64,000 nucleotides of DNA from Winogradskyella sp. MH6. Lineage in GTDB: Bacteria > Bacteroidota > Bacteroidia > Flavobacteriales > Flavobacteriaceae. The stretch spans positions 2,046,001-2,110,000 of the forward strand of contig NZ_CP094494.1 of assembly GCF_022810765.1 (NCBI RefSeq), written 5' to 3'. The notes beneath the pieces are model-generated. The model ran no database searches and was not told the DNA's origin. It was given only the letters and a program-made list of their open reading frames with translations. Numbering within the stretch: position 1 is the stretch's first letter; the number at the start of each line of letters is the position of its first letter. This document shows, piece by piece, positions 18,952 to 27,309 of this stretch. The position numbers were made by a program, and so were the translations under genes.

Positions 18952-18982
18952 ATAGAACAGTTAAGTCCTAAAAATTCCTACC
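18952..18982 (-). promoter_or_regulatory. Candidate ECF-sigma promoter of fecR operon
   Basis: On the minus strand: GGTAGGAATTTT, ten bases, then CTGTTCTAT, ending 16 bases before the fecR ATG and lying wholly between the sigma stop and fecR. The same two boxes with the same ten-base spacing occur at 19551-19581 and 62304-62334. Sharing among three unrelated upstream regions supports a real promoter; recognition by the local sigma factor is inferred. Confidence 0.7.
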
Positions 18983-18993
18983 CACAATTTATT

Positions 18994-19509
18994 TTATAAT
19001 TCATCTATATCTTCTCGTAGCTTTTTTAGCGCACCATAAATGCGTTTTTCTACAGCTTTTGTAGAAATATCTAAAAGTGCAGCAATCTCTTTAAATTTTT
19101 TACCTTCAACTCTGTTCATTAAAAAAGCGACGCGTTGCGCTTCTGTAAGTTTGCTTAGGGCTTTTTGAAGTTTGTCATGGTACTCTTTTTCTTGTAAAAC
19201 AAACTCAGGAGTCTCGTTGGTTGAATTTTTTTGAGGTGTTTTTTCGTATTTCAAAACCACTTTTCTATGCGCAACAGCATTGAGCATAAGGTTGTTTGCC
19301 GTAGTAAATAAAAAACTTTTGGCTTTGTCTGGCGAAACCTTTCTACAATTTTGCCATAGTTTAATAAAAGCTTCCTGTACTTTATCGCTAGGGTTTAGAT
19401 GATCGCCAAATTTGTAATACAAAAAATCATGCAGGTTTTTTGAGTGTTTTTTGTACAAACGCTCAAATAACTGCTCTTCGCAAATATGATCTTTTATAGG
19501 TTGGCTCAT
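18994..19509 (-). CDS. ECF RNA polymerase sigma factor (FecI-like)
   Basis: A 171-residue sigma-70 family factor of the extracytoplasmic-function type. Region 2 is HDFLYYKFGDHLNPSDKVQEAFIKLWQN (shown in parts: DKVQEAFIKLWQN is the region 2.2-2.3 core). Region 4 is LTEAQRVAFLMNRVEGKKF followed by the helix-turn-helix IAALLDISTKAVEKRI. It is followed by fecR, so its activity is presumably controlled by that anti-sigma factor and the TonB receptor. The best candidate target promoter has GGTAGGARTTTT and CTGTTNTAT boxes. Confidence 0.95.
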   Translation of the reverse strand: MSQPIKDHICEEQLFERLYKKHSKNLHDFLYYKFGDHLNPSDKVQEAFIKLWQNCRKVSPDKAKSFLFTTANNLMLNAVAHRKVVLKYEKTPQKNSTNETPEFVLQEKEYHDKLQKALSKLTEAQRVAFLMNRVEGKKFKEIAALLDISTKAVEKRIYGALKKLREDIDEL

Positions 19510-19550
19510 AATATTGCGCGCAAATTATGAATAAATTTTTCTAAATCAAG

Positions 19551-19581
19551 GGTAGGAGTTTTAAAACTATAACTGTTGTAT
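19551..19581 (+). promoter_or_regulatory. Candidate ECF-sigma promoter of the acidic lipoprotein gene
   Basis: GGTAGGAGTTTT (19551-19562), ten bases, then CTGTTGTAT (19573-19581), 26 bases before the ATG at 19608. It is identical in layout to the sites before fecR and before the gene at 62430. Confidence 0.7.
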
Positions 19582-19607
19582 TCTAAAATCATTATGCTCC
19601 GAATGTT

Positions 19608-21878
19608 ATGAAATCAAGAATTAATCACTTATTTATTTACGCCTTTTTTGCCCTTTTGACATTTACGTCTTGTCAAGACGAAACAATAGATGTCAATAAT
19701 CCTGAAGAACAGGAAATCATTCAGCCTAACTCTCAATTATCAAATTTTATCGGTAATGTAACTGCCAATTGTGGTGACTACGATAATATCTTAGATGAAT
19801 CTAGTTGTTTTTCTATAGAATTACCAGTTACTATTATAGTTGGAGATGTTACAATTGTTATTGAAACTTTAGACGATTTAGAAGAACTCGAAGATTTATT
19901 TGCACAATATGAAAATGAAGACGATTTCTTCGATTTTGTATTCCCATTTACAATCATGTTTAATGATTATACGCAAGTAGTTATTGAAAACGAAGAGCAG
20001 TTAGAAGATTTTATTGAAGATTGCGAAATTGAAGACGATGAGGTTATAGAATGTGTAGATTTTGTATACCCGATTTCGTTCTCTGTATTCAATGCAGATT
20101 TTAATATTGTAGATACGGTTACTATTAGCGACGATGAGGCACTATATAATTTTCTCGAAGCGTTAGGTGGTGATGATAGCGCTCTTATTGTAAGCATTAA
20201 TTATCCAGTTACTTTAGTTTATGCGAACGGAGATACTATAGAGGTAAACTCAAATCAGGAATTATCTGATGCTATTGAAGCTGCAGAAGCAGATTGTGAT
20301 GATGACAATGATGATTGTGACATTAACATGCAAGGGCTTGAAAATTTATTGTTAGAATGTGGTTTTGAGGCTCAATTCTATAGTGAAAGTGGGGATTTAA
20401 CCAACTCCCTTCAATTCCAATTTAGTGAGTCTGGCTTAGTAACCGTAACAGGTGATCCAACAGTTGTTGAAACAGGTGAATGGAATATTGTTGAAACAGA
20501 TTTAGGTTACAAACTTGTTATTGAAGGTTTAGAAACTTTCGGTATTGCTAATGGCTTGTGGTTGTTGACGGATTGTGACGATGATAATGAATTAGAGTTT
20601 ACGCAAGAAACAGATAACGGAATTGTAACAATGAAGTTAGAATTAGATTGCGAAGGTAATTTAGATTGTGATGCCCAACAAATAGCGCTTAACCTAAAGG
20701 AATGTCAGTGGTGGTTAGGGACTAATTTATTAAGTCCTAACAACAACGGACCATTAAACTTCCATGAAGGCGGAACAGTTACCATAGGTAATAATGAAGA
20801 AGCCATAGGAACATGGGAAGTTCTTCTAGGTAATACAGGAGTGTTTTTAATTCTAGATTTATCAGGAGATTATGAAGTCCTTTCTCGAGATTGGAGAATT
20901 GTAGTATGTGAAGATGATAGACTAGAGCTTGTTTCAGATAATGATGAATTAGTACTTGAGCAAGGCTGTGAAACTTATAATGAGGTTTTTGACTGTTTTG
21001 GTAATTTTGAGTTGGTAGAATGTTTAGGTCCAAATAACGAAGCAGAATTCAACCTTAGTGCAGATACTATTGGTGTGATAGATTGCCAGTATGCATTTGT
21101 GGCTACTTTCCACGAAACTCAAGCTGATGCAGAAGCCGGAATCAATGCTATCGTAGAAACAGAATCGTATTGGTCAACAAGTGGAGAAGTATATCTTAGA
21201 ATTGAAGCCGAGAATGGAAATTTTGAAGTATTTACCATTTTTCTTAATACTGAAGAATGTAACTATTTTGAGTGTTTTGAAAGTTTTGATGCTATTTTAG
21301 AACAATGTGATGATGGTACTGATGGACCTTATTATTTTGATCTTACACAAGCATTTTCAAATTGTAACCCAAGTGCAGATGTTGTAACTTATTATGAAAC
21401 TTTGGTAGATGCCGAAACTGATGTTAATGCAATCTCAAATCCTGAAACTTATGCAATGCTTGGTGTAGAAGCCGTTGTTTACACTCGTGTTGTTATAGGA
21501 GATCAATATCAGATATTTCCAATTATTTTAATTGTAGAAAATTGTTCAAGTAGCTGTAGTGAATTAGATGTAGACGGCTTTTTGGTAGAATGTATTTGGA
21601 ATGCAGTTAACTATAATGGTAGTGATAATCTAATGAATTGGAACTTCGATTTTGAACCAAATAGCCAAACCGTAGTTATATATAACAATGAAACTACAAT
21701 TGATGCTACTTGGACAACATCGCAATCAGAGGATGGAGTTATTGTTACCTTTTCTAATGTAGCTGGTCCAAATATTCAAGCTGTAACAGGCGAGTGGTTG
21801 GTTGTAGAATGTGAAGAAAACCGATTGCAGTTGCAAAGTGGCGACAACATTTTAGTTCTAGAAAGAACATGTGAATAA
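19608..21878 (+). CDS. Large acidic repeat-containing lipoprotein
   Basis: An exported 756-residue lipoprotein (signal MKSRINHLFIYAFFALLTFTSC, Cys22) that is very rich in Asp and Glu. I do not recognise a named family. Three kinds of internal repeat can be seen. About four units of 60-70 residues near the N terminus follow the pattern Pro-beta strand, then IEN-EEQLEDF-like helices (INYPVTLVYANGDTIEV, ELSDAIEAAEADC). Three lipocalin-like units of about 90 residues follow the pattern ECxW/F, GxW, LVxCxxNxLxL (starting near 245, 360 and 660). Between them lie two Cys-bounded units with ADAE-GINAI and ETY motifs. It diverges from the sigma gene and carries the same promoter motif, so it is a likely surface product of the sigma regulon. 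Confidence 0.85.
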   Translation: MKSRINHLFIYAFFALLTFTSCQDETIDVNNPEEQEIIQPNSQLSNFIGNVTANCGDYDNILDESSCFSIELPVTIIVGDVTIVIETLDDLEELEDLFAQYENEDDFFDFVFPFTIMFNDYTQVVIENEEQLEDFIEDCEIEDDEVIECVDFVYPISFSVFNADFNIVDTVTISDDEALYNFLEALGGDDSALIVSINYPVTLVYANGDTIEVNSNQELSDAIEAAEADCDDDNDDCDINMQGLENLLLECGFEAQFYSESGDLTNSLQFQFSESGLVTVTGDPTVVETGEWNIVETDLGYKLVIEGLETFGIANGLWLLTDCDDDNELEFTQETDNGIVTMKLELDCEGNLDCDAQQIALNLKECQWWLGTNLLSPNNNGPLNFHEGGTVTIGNNEEAIGTWEVLLGNTGVFLILDLSGDYEVLSRDWRIVVCEDDRLELVSDNDELVLEQGCETYNEVFDCFGNFELVECLGPNNEAEFNLSADTIGVIDCQYAFVATFHETQADAEAGINAIVETESYWSTSGEVYLRIEAENGNFEVFTIFLNTEECNYFECFESFDAILEQCDDGTDGPYYFDLTQAFSNCNPSADVVTYYETLVDAETDVNAISNPETYAMLGVEAVVYTRVVIGDQYQIFPIILIVENCSSSCSELDVDGFLVECIWNAVNYNGSDNLMNWNFDFEPNSQTVVIYNNETTIDATWTTSQSEDGVIVTFSNVAGPNIQAVTGEWLVVECEENRLQLQSGDNILVLERTCE

Positions 21879-21927
21879 TATATAAACGAACCGTTTAGTT
21901 AGTAATTTTAGTAAGTTTAAGTTGATG

Positions 21928-21964
21928 AAGAGAGTTGCCAACCGCTAGGCAGCTCTTTTCTTTT
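21928..21964 (+). terminator. Terminator after the acidic lipoprotein gene
   Basis: A 12-pair stem between 21928-21939 and 21948-21959 (core GTTGCC / GGCAGC, with G-T pairs) followed by TTTTC TTTT-type residues. It lies about 50 bases after the stop. Confidence 0.65.
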
Positions 21965-22030
21965 GTGATATTATTAAAGATAGAAGTGTAGAATTATAGA
22001 TATGCCATTCGTTTATCTCTTGTAAATTCT

Positions 22031-22038
22031 TAAATTTG
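22031..22038 (+). promoter_or_regulatory. -7 element TAAATTTG of ffh
   Basis: TAAATTTG matches TAnnTTTG, 24 bases before the chosen ffh ATG. It supports the ATG at 22063, because the in-frame TTG at 22036 would lie inside the promoter element. Confidence 0.6.
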
Positions 22039-22062
22039 CAACTTCAAAAAGAGATAAAGATT

Positions 22063-23394
22063 ATGTTCAATAATTTAAGTGATAAGTTAGATAAAGCGCT
22101 ACACGTATTAAAAGGTCATGGAAGTATTACCGAAGTCAACGTAGCAGAGACTTTAAAAGAAGTAAGACGTGCGCTTTTAGATGCCGATGTTAACTTTAAA
22201 ATTGCTAAGGAATTTACCAATAAAGTAAAGGAAAAAGCATTAGGTCAAAATGTATTGACAACGCTTCAACCTGGTCAGTTAATGGTTAAAATCGTTAAGG
22301 ATGAATTAACCGAACTTATGGGAGGTGATGCAGAAGGCATTAATCTGTCTGGTAATCCAAGCATTATTTTAATGTCTGGTTTACAAGGTTCTGGTAAAAC
22401 CACCTTTTCAGGTAAATTAGCCAACTACTTAAAAAATAAAAAAACAAAAAAACCTTTATTAGTTGCTTGTGATGTGTATCGTCCTGCAGCGATAGACCAG
22501 CTTCATGTTGTTGGAGAACAAATCAACGTTGAGGTTTATAGTGATAAAGGAAACAGTGACCCAGTAGCCATTGCACAAGCAGGTATTGCGCATGCAAAAG
22601 CTAATGGACACAACGTGGTGATTATAGATACCGCAGGTCGTTTGGCTGTAGATGAAGCTATGATGACCGAGATTTCTAATATTCACAAAGCAATTCAGCC
22701 ACAAGAAACCTTGTTTGTGGTAGATTCTATGACAGGTCAGGATGCTGTGAATACTGCAAAAGCCTTCAATGATATATTAAATTTTGATGGTGTTATCCTA
22801 ACCAAATTAGATGGTGATACACGTGGTGGTGCCGCAATTTCTATTAAGTCTGTTGTAAATAAACCAATCAAGTTTATTGGTACAGGTGAGAAGATGGAAG
22901 CGATTGATGTTTTCTATCCATCGCGTATGGCAGACAGAATCCTAGGGATGGGAGACGTTGTATCTCTTGTAGAGCGTGCACAAGAACAATTTGACGAAGA
23001 GGAAGCTCGAAAACTTCAAAAGAAAATTGCAAAAAACCAATTCGGGTTTGATGATTTCTTAAAACAGATTCAACAAATCAAGAAAATGGGTAACATGAAG
23101 GATTTAATTGGAATGATTCCTGGTGCAGGCAAAATGATGAAAGACATTGATATCGATGACGATGCTTTTAAAGGTATTGAAGCCATCATTCATTCTATGA
23201 CACCAGCAGAGCGTGCTAATCCTTCAATCATAAATTCAAGTAGAAAAAAACGAATAGGTAAAGGCTCAGGTACATCTGTACAAGAAGTTAACCAATTGCT
23301 AAAACAATTTACTCAAATGAGTAAAATGATGAAGATGATGCAAGGTGGTGGCGGAAAACGTATGATGCAGATGATGAAAAACATGCCTCGCTAA
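22063..23394 (+). CDS. ffh: Signal recognition particle protein Ffh (SRP54)
   Basis: GTPase that, with SRP RNA, delivers nascent membrane proteins to FtsY and the Sec channel. The 443 residues show the N domain (MFNNLSDKLDKALHVLKGHG), G1 GLQGSGKTTFSGKLA, the insertion-box motif CDVYRPAA, G3 DTAGR, G4 TKLDGD and a Met-rich M domain ending KRMMQMMKNMPR. The ATG at 22063 is used rather than a TTG nine codons upstream. folD follows after 24 bases, so co-transcription is likely. Confidence 0.97.
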   Translation: MFNNLSDKLDKALHVLKGHGSITEVNVAETLKEVRRALLDADVNFKIAKEFTNKVKEKALGQNVLTTLQPGQLMVKIVKDELTELMGGDAEGINLSGNPSIILMSGLQGSGKTTFSGKLANYLKNKKTKKPLLVACDVYRPAAIDQLHVVGEQINVEVYSDKGNSDPVAIAQAGIAHAKANGHNVVIIDTAGRLAVDEAMMTEISNIHKAIQPQETLFVVDSMTGQDAVNTAKAFNDILNFDGVILTKLDGDTRGGAAISIKSVVNKPIKFIGTGEKMEAIDVFYPSRMADRILGMGDVVSLVERAQEQFDEEEARKLQKKIAKNQFGFDDFLKQIQQIKKMGNMKDLIGMIPGAGKMMKDIDIDDDAFKGIEAIIHSMTPAERANPSIINSSRKKRIGKGSGTSVQEVNQLLKQFTQMSKMMKMMQGGGGKRMMQMMKNMPR

Positions 23395-23418
23395 TATAAA
23401 TTATTTAAGACCAACAAC

Positions 23419-24303
23419 ATGACAATTCTAGACGGAAGAAAGACAAGTAAAGACATCAAGGATGAAATAAAAGCCGAAGTTGACAAAATGAAGGCTAATG
23501 GCGAAAAGGTGCCTCACCTTGCTGCAGTCATTGTTGGTAACGATGGTGCAAGTTTAACTTATGTTGGTAGTAAAGTTAAGGCATGTGAGCGTGTTGGTTT
23601 TGAATCTACTATGGTGCGCTTATCTAATACAACTAGTGAGATTGAATTGTTGGATAAAATCGAAGAGTTAAACAATAATGATGATATAGATGGTTTTATC
23701 ATTCAGTTACCTTTACCGCGTCAAATAAATACTCAAAAAGTATTGATGGCTGTAGATCCCAATAAGGATGTAGATGGATTTCACCCAACTAACTTCGGCA
23801 AGATGGCATTAGATATGTCTACTTTTATTCCTGCTACACCATTCGGAATTTTAGAGTTGTTAGAGCGATATAAAGTAGAAACCGATGGCAAGCACACTGT
23901 TATCATTGGTCGTTCTCATATTGTTGGTCGCCCAATGAGTATATTAATGGGTAGAAAAGGATTTCCAGGAAACTCAACAGTAACATTAACGCATAGTCAC
24001 ACTAAAAATATTACCCAAATAACATCGCAAGCGGATATTATTATTTCGGCTTTGGGTATTCCTAATTTCTTAAAAGCTGAAATGGTAAAAGATGATGCCG
24101 TTATTATTGATGTAGGTATTACTCGTGTACCTGACGACTCTGAAAAAGGCTATCACATTACAGGTGATGTAGATTTTGAAAACGTAAGCAAAAAAGCAAG
24201 TTTTATAACGCCAGTGCCAGGTGGAGTAGGACCTATGACTATTGCAATGCTGCTTAAAAATACACTCTTAGCCAGAGAACAGCATAGAAAAAATAGAGCG
24301 TAA
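23419..24303 (+). CDS. folD: Bifunctional methylenetetrahydrofolate dehydrogenase / cyclohydrolase
   Basis: Interconverts 5,10-methylene-, methenyl- and 10-formyl-tetrahydrofolate for one-carbon metabolism. The protein has 294 residues. Signatures visible are AVIVGNDGASLTYVGSKVKAC (Tyr and Lys of the catalytic pair), DGFIIQLPLPRQI, VDGFHP, the dinucleotide-binding GRSHIVGRPM and the C-terminal TPVPGGVGPMT. It follows ffh closely on the same strand. Confidence 0.97.
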   Translation: MTILDGRKTSKDIKDEIKAEVDKMKANGEKVPHLAAVIVGNDGASLTYVGSKVKACERVGFESTMVRLSNTTSEIELLDKIEELNNNDDIDGFIIQLPLPRQINTQKVLMAVDPNKDVDGFHPTNFGKMALDMSTFIPATPFGILELLERYKVETDGKHTVIIGRSHIVGRPMSILMGRKGFPGNSTVTLTHSHTKNITQITSQADIIISALGIPNFLKAEMVKDDAVIIDVGITRVPDDSEKGYHITGDVDFENVSKKASFITPVPGGVGPMTIAMLLKNTLLAREQHRKNRA

Positions 24304-24307
24304 GTTT

Positions 24308-24730
24308 CTATTTAGCAAATAGTTGCTCAATATCTTTAAATGCTTTAAACTCTAAAGCATTACCCGAAGGGTCTTTAAAGAACATTGTGGCTTGTTCTCC
24401 AACTTGTCCTTCAAATCTTATGTAAGGCTCAATAATGAATTTTATGTTTTTGCTTTTTAATAAATCAGCAAAATTATGAAAATCTTCCCATGGTAAAACC
24501 ACTCCGAAATGAGGTACAGGTACATCTTTACCATCAACTAAGTTGGTATGTGTGTCTTCTTCTGTTTTTGGTTTGTAATGAATTACTAACTGATGGCCAA
24601 AAAAGTTGTAATCTACCCAATGATTACTACTTCTACCTTCTTCAAGATTTAAAATATTAGTATAAAAATCTCTGCATTCAGAAAGATTATAAACCGGAAT
24701 TGCTAAATGAAAAGGTGAAATTTTGGACAT
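24308..24730 (-). CDS. VOC-family dioxygenase-like protein
   Basis: A 140-residue protein of the vicinal-oxygen-chelate fold: [50 protein letters not shown], and [19 protein letters not shown] at the C terminus. His, His and Glu lie at the positions that bind metal in this fold. Such proteins are often annotated as glyoxalase or extradiol-dioxygenase-like; the substrate is unknown. It converges on folD with a four-base gap between stops. Confidence 0.87.
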   Translation of the reverse strand: MSKISPFHLAIPVYNLSECRDFYTNILNLEEGRSSNHWVDYNFFGHQLVIHYKPKTEEDTHTNLVDGKDVPVPHFGVVLPWEDFHNFADLLKSKNIKFIIEPYIRFEGQVGEQATMFFKDPSGNALEFKAFKDIEQLFAK

Positions 24731-24758
24731 AAAATTGTATTTCTGATAAAAGTAGGAA

Positions 24759-25709
24759 TTACTTAGTGACGTTATTCCAAATGTCTAAATAAATTTTCCA
24801 TTCTCCATCAGTCTTTTTCCATACTATGGTATATTTTCCATGCCAAGAAACTTCTTTATTGTCTTTGGTTAAAGTTTTTCCTTCATAATATCCATAATCG
24901 TACGCAATGTTATTTTCTATATGAATTTCTTCTGGAGTTACTTTATGATGAAGGATCTTGACACCTTCAGGAACAGCCCAATAATCTTTCAATTCGTCCT
25001 TGCCAGATAGTATTTTTTTATTGTTTGGGAAAATCTTTCCATCGTCTGTATACATACTTATAAGTGCATCAACATCACCACTCATATAGGCTTTAGAAAA
25101 TGCTGAGATATTATTTTTAATGATTTTTATATCTGAATCGTCTTCAGTTACTTTTTTACAATCTATTTTCCAGGTTGGAAAAGCTATTTTCTCAGTTTTG
25201 TCTACCCATTCACCAATCCATTTGTATCCCAAATCACTTATATCATAAAAGGTAAGACGATAAAAGCCTTCCATGCCGTTTGGTGCTTTTTGCTCGCGAT
25301 ACAATACAATGTTACCATTCTCTTTTTTGCCACCCTCCCAAGTTGGTAATGTGGTTGTTGGAGTAGCAGAGGAATAATAATGTACATACCATTTACTACT
25401 GTCTGCAATAAATTGTCTTATGCTTCCAGAGTGTTTTCCATCAGATTTAATAGTTTCATCTTGTACAGCCATACCATTCATTATGTATTTCCATTCCCAT
25501 GTCATGTCTATTGGATCTGCCCAAGTTTGGTCTTGCTTTCTTGTCTCAGACTTGCAATTACATTTGCCAATTAAGTTTTCAAAATCCTTTATTTCTTCTG
25601 GAGCTTCAGGATTGGGTAAACCGTAAGGATTAGTATCTGATACGGAATATTCATTTTGAGAAAAGCTTAATGCTGAAATAAAAAAAATGAGAGTAAAGAC
25701 TGATTTCAT
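24759..25709 (-). CDS. Exported protein with C-terminal SnoaL/DUF4440-like domain
   Basis: A 316-residue exported protein. The ATG at 25709 ([18 protein letters not shown]) starts a good signal peptide; the reading frame extends 44 codons further up but that part overlaps rluF and has no signal. The middle ([16 protein letters not shown] to WKIDCKK, about 40-190) looks like a lipocalin-type beta domain of unknown family. The C-terminal 125 residues ([28 protein letters not shown], here the core [18 protein letters not shown]) match the SnoaL-like/DUF4440 cone fold. Function unknown. Confidence 0.82.
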   Translation of the reverse strand: MKSVFTLIFFISALSFSQNEYSVSDTNPYGLPNPEAPEEIKDFENLIGKCNCKSETRKQDQTWADPIDMTWEWKYIMNGMAVQDETIKSDGKHSGSIRQFIADSSKWYVHYYSSATPTTTLPTWEGGKKENGNIVLYREQKAPNGMEGFYRLTFYDISDLGYKWIGEWVDKTEKIAFPTWKIDCKKVTEDDSDIKIIKNNISAFSKAYMSGDVDALISMYTDDGKIFPNNKKILSGKDELKDYWAVPEGVKILHHKVTPEEIHIENNIAYDYGYYEGKTLTKDNKEVSWHGKYTIVWKKTDGEWKIYLDIWNNVTK

Positions 25710-25782
25710 TGCGCTAATTGATTGATTAATACTCTTAAAATTATGAATCAATTGAGCAAATAAGCTGTTAATTAGGATATTA

Positions 25783-26550
25783 TTAACGTCTGTTTTTTCT
25801 TTGGCGTGGTAGTTTTGAGTCGAATGTTTTTTGAGAGTCACTTATCAATTCACTTAGTGTTTTAAACTCTTCTTTGGTAAGTTCTCGATATTTACCTATT
25901 GGCATATCGAGCTTAATATTCATTATTCTAATACGTTTTAAGGTCTGTACTTCGTAGTTTAAATACTCGCACATTCTACGTATCTGGCGGTTTAGTCCTT
26001 GTGTAAGAATAATACTAAAAGTGTATTTATCTATCTTTTTAACCTCACATTTTTTTGTACGTTGCTTCAGTTCTTCAATATAAATACCACCTGCCATACG
26101 CTGAATAAACGTTTGCGAAATAGGTTTGTCTACAGTAACAACATATTCTTTTTCATGATTGTTACTGGCACGCAGAATTTTATTAACGATATCTCCATCA
26201 TCGGTAAGTAGTATTAGTCCTTCGCTAGGTTTGTCTAATCGACCTATTGGAAAAATACGTTTTGGGTAATTAATAAAGTCTATGATATTATCTTTTTCGA
26301 CGCGAGTGTCCGTAGTACAAACAATACCAACAGGTTTGTTAAAGGTTAAATAAACAAAATCTTTTTTACGTTCACCTATAATTTCTTCATCAACTTTTAC
26401 AATATCATCTGGTGCAACTTTTGTGCCCATTTCTGGTACAACATCGTTAATGGTAACACGACCAGCATCAATTAAACGATCGGCTTCGCGACGCGAGCAA
26501 TAGCCTGCTTCGCTGAGGTATTTGTTAAGGCGTTTTAAATCTTCAGACAT
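25783..26550 (-). CDS. rluF: 23S rRNA pseudouridine synthase, RluF family
   Basis: Makes pseudouridine in 23S rRNA (position 2604 in E. coli for RluF). The protein has 255 residues: an N-terminal S4 RNA-binding domain (RLNKYLSEAGYCSRREADRL) and a RsuA/RluB-type catalytic domain with the active-site Asp in GRLDKPSEGLILLT and the closing RQIRRMCEYLNYEV. A basic tail KLPRQRKNRR follows. The ATG at 26550 sits four bases after a TATTTTTG promoter element, so the in-frame ATG five codons upstream is not used. RluF versus RluB specificity is inferred. Confidence 0.9.
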   Translation of the reverse strand: MSEDLKRLNKYLSEAGYCSRREADRLIDAGRVTINDVVPEMGTKVAPDDIVKVDEEIIGERKKDFVYLTFNKPVGIVCTTDTRVEKDNIIDFINYPKRIFPIGRLDKPSEGLILLTDDGDIVNKILRASNNHEKEYVVTVDKPISQTFIQRMAGGIYIEELKQRTKKCEVKKIDKYTFSIILTQGLNRQIRRMCEYLNYEVQTLKRIRIMNIKLDMPIGKYRELTKEEFKTLSELISDSQKTFDSKLPRQRKNRR

Positions 26551-26554
26551 GGTG

Positions 26555-26562
26555 CAAAAATA
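26555..26562 (-). promoter_or_regulatory. -7 element TATTTTTG of rluF
   Basis: Minus-strand TATTTTTG matches TAnnTTTG and ends four bases before the rluF ATG, implying an almost leaderless transcript. Confidence 0.55.
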
Positions 26563-26574
26563 CAATAAAGTCTT

Positions 26575-27300
26575 TTAGGACTTAGGTAATAATAACGACA
26601 TTTCATTAAAAACAGCATCATCTAAGTGTCCCATTTGCTTTTTATTTTTGGTGATGAGATGCATGTGTAAAAATGAATCGTGATGTGTGAAAACACCTTG
26701 GTGCTCAGTTGAAAAAAAACCAATTATTTCAACATTCTCATTTTCTATTTGGTAATTGGTTTGGCCTTGATGCGCTTCTTTTGGCGACGATACTTTAGTG
26801 CCTTCTGGTAAGTTTTGAATGTGAATTGTAGCTTTTGAAATACTACCCTCTAATTTAAAAGCGAAAGGTCGTTTTTGATCTTTTGTTTGGTTGTCAATAA
26901 AAGTTTCTAGGTCTTTAATTGATTTTACTGAACGAGGTAATTCAATCGTATTCCAATCATTGACATTAGCATATACAAAAAATGGAGCTTTAGCATCTGT
27001 AATTTCTTCAACTGTCATTGTAGAATCTGTGAGTACTCTCGATACATAAGTTTTTCCATTATTGATGAGTATCTCACCACGTAAATAGGCTTCAGGACCA
27101 ATGCCGTAAAGTCCTTTTTTAGGTTTAATAGTGTCTAATTGTATTTTGCTAAACAGCTCGCCTTTCCACATAACGTCTTTCATGGCAGAGACACTAACAA
27201 CATCTGAGTAAGTAGTGTTTTGCTCTTCTTTTTCTTTATTTGATTTACAATTAAAGCAAAAAAGCACTAAAAGGATGAAAAGCGTTTTGTTATTTAGCAT
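26575..27300 (-). CDS. Acetolactate decarboxylase-family lipoprotein
   Basis: A 241-residue protein with a lipoprotein signal (MLNNKTLFILLVLFCFNC, Cys18), followed by an alpha-acetolactate decarboxylase domain. Visible features are MKDVMWKGELFSKIQLDTI, YGIGPEAYLRGEIL, GFFSTEHQGVFTHHDSFLHMHLI (zinc His-x-His, here LHMHLI) and the third ligand in MGHLDD. The classical enzyme turns 2-acetolactate into acetoin in the cytosol; an anchored, exported form suggests a different setting or substrate. It lies in a run of minus-strand genes (26575-29120) with gaps of 1-28 bases. Confidence 0.83.
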   Translation of the reverse strand: MLNNKTLFILLVLFCFNCKSNKEKEEQNTTYSDVVSVSAMKDVMWKGELFSKIQLDTIKPKKGLYGIGPEAYLRGEILINNGKTYVSRVLTDSTMTVEEITDAKAPFFVYANVNDWNTIELPRSVKSIKDLETFIDNQTKDQKRPFAFKLEGSISKATIHIQNLPEGTKVSSPKEAHQGQTNYQIENENVEIIGFFSTEHQGVFTHHDSFLHMHLITKNKKQMGHLDDAVFNEMSLLLPKS

Positions 27301-27309
27301 AATTGAGAG

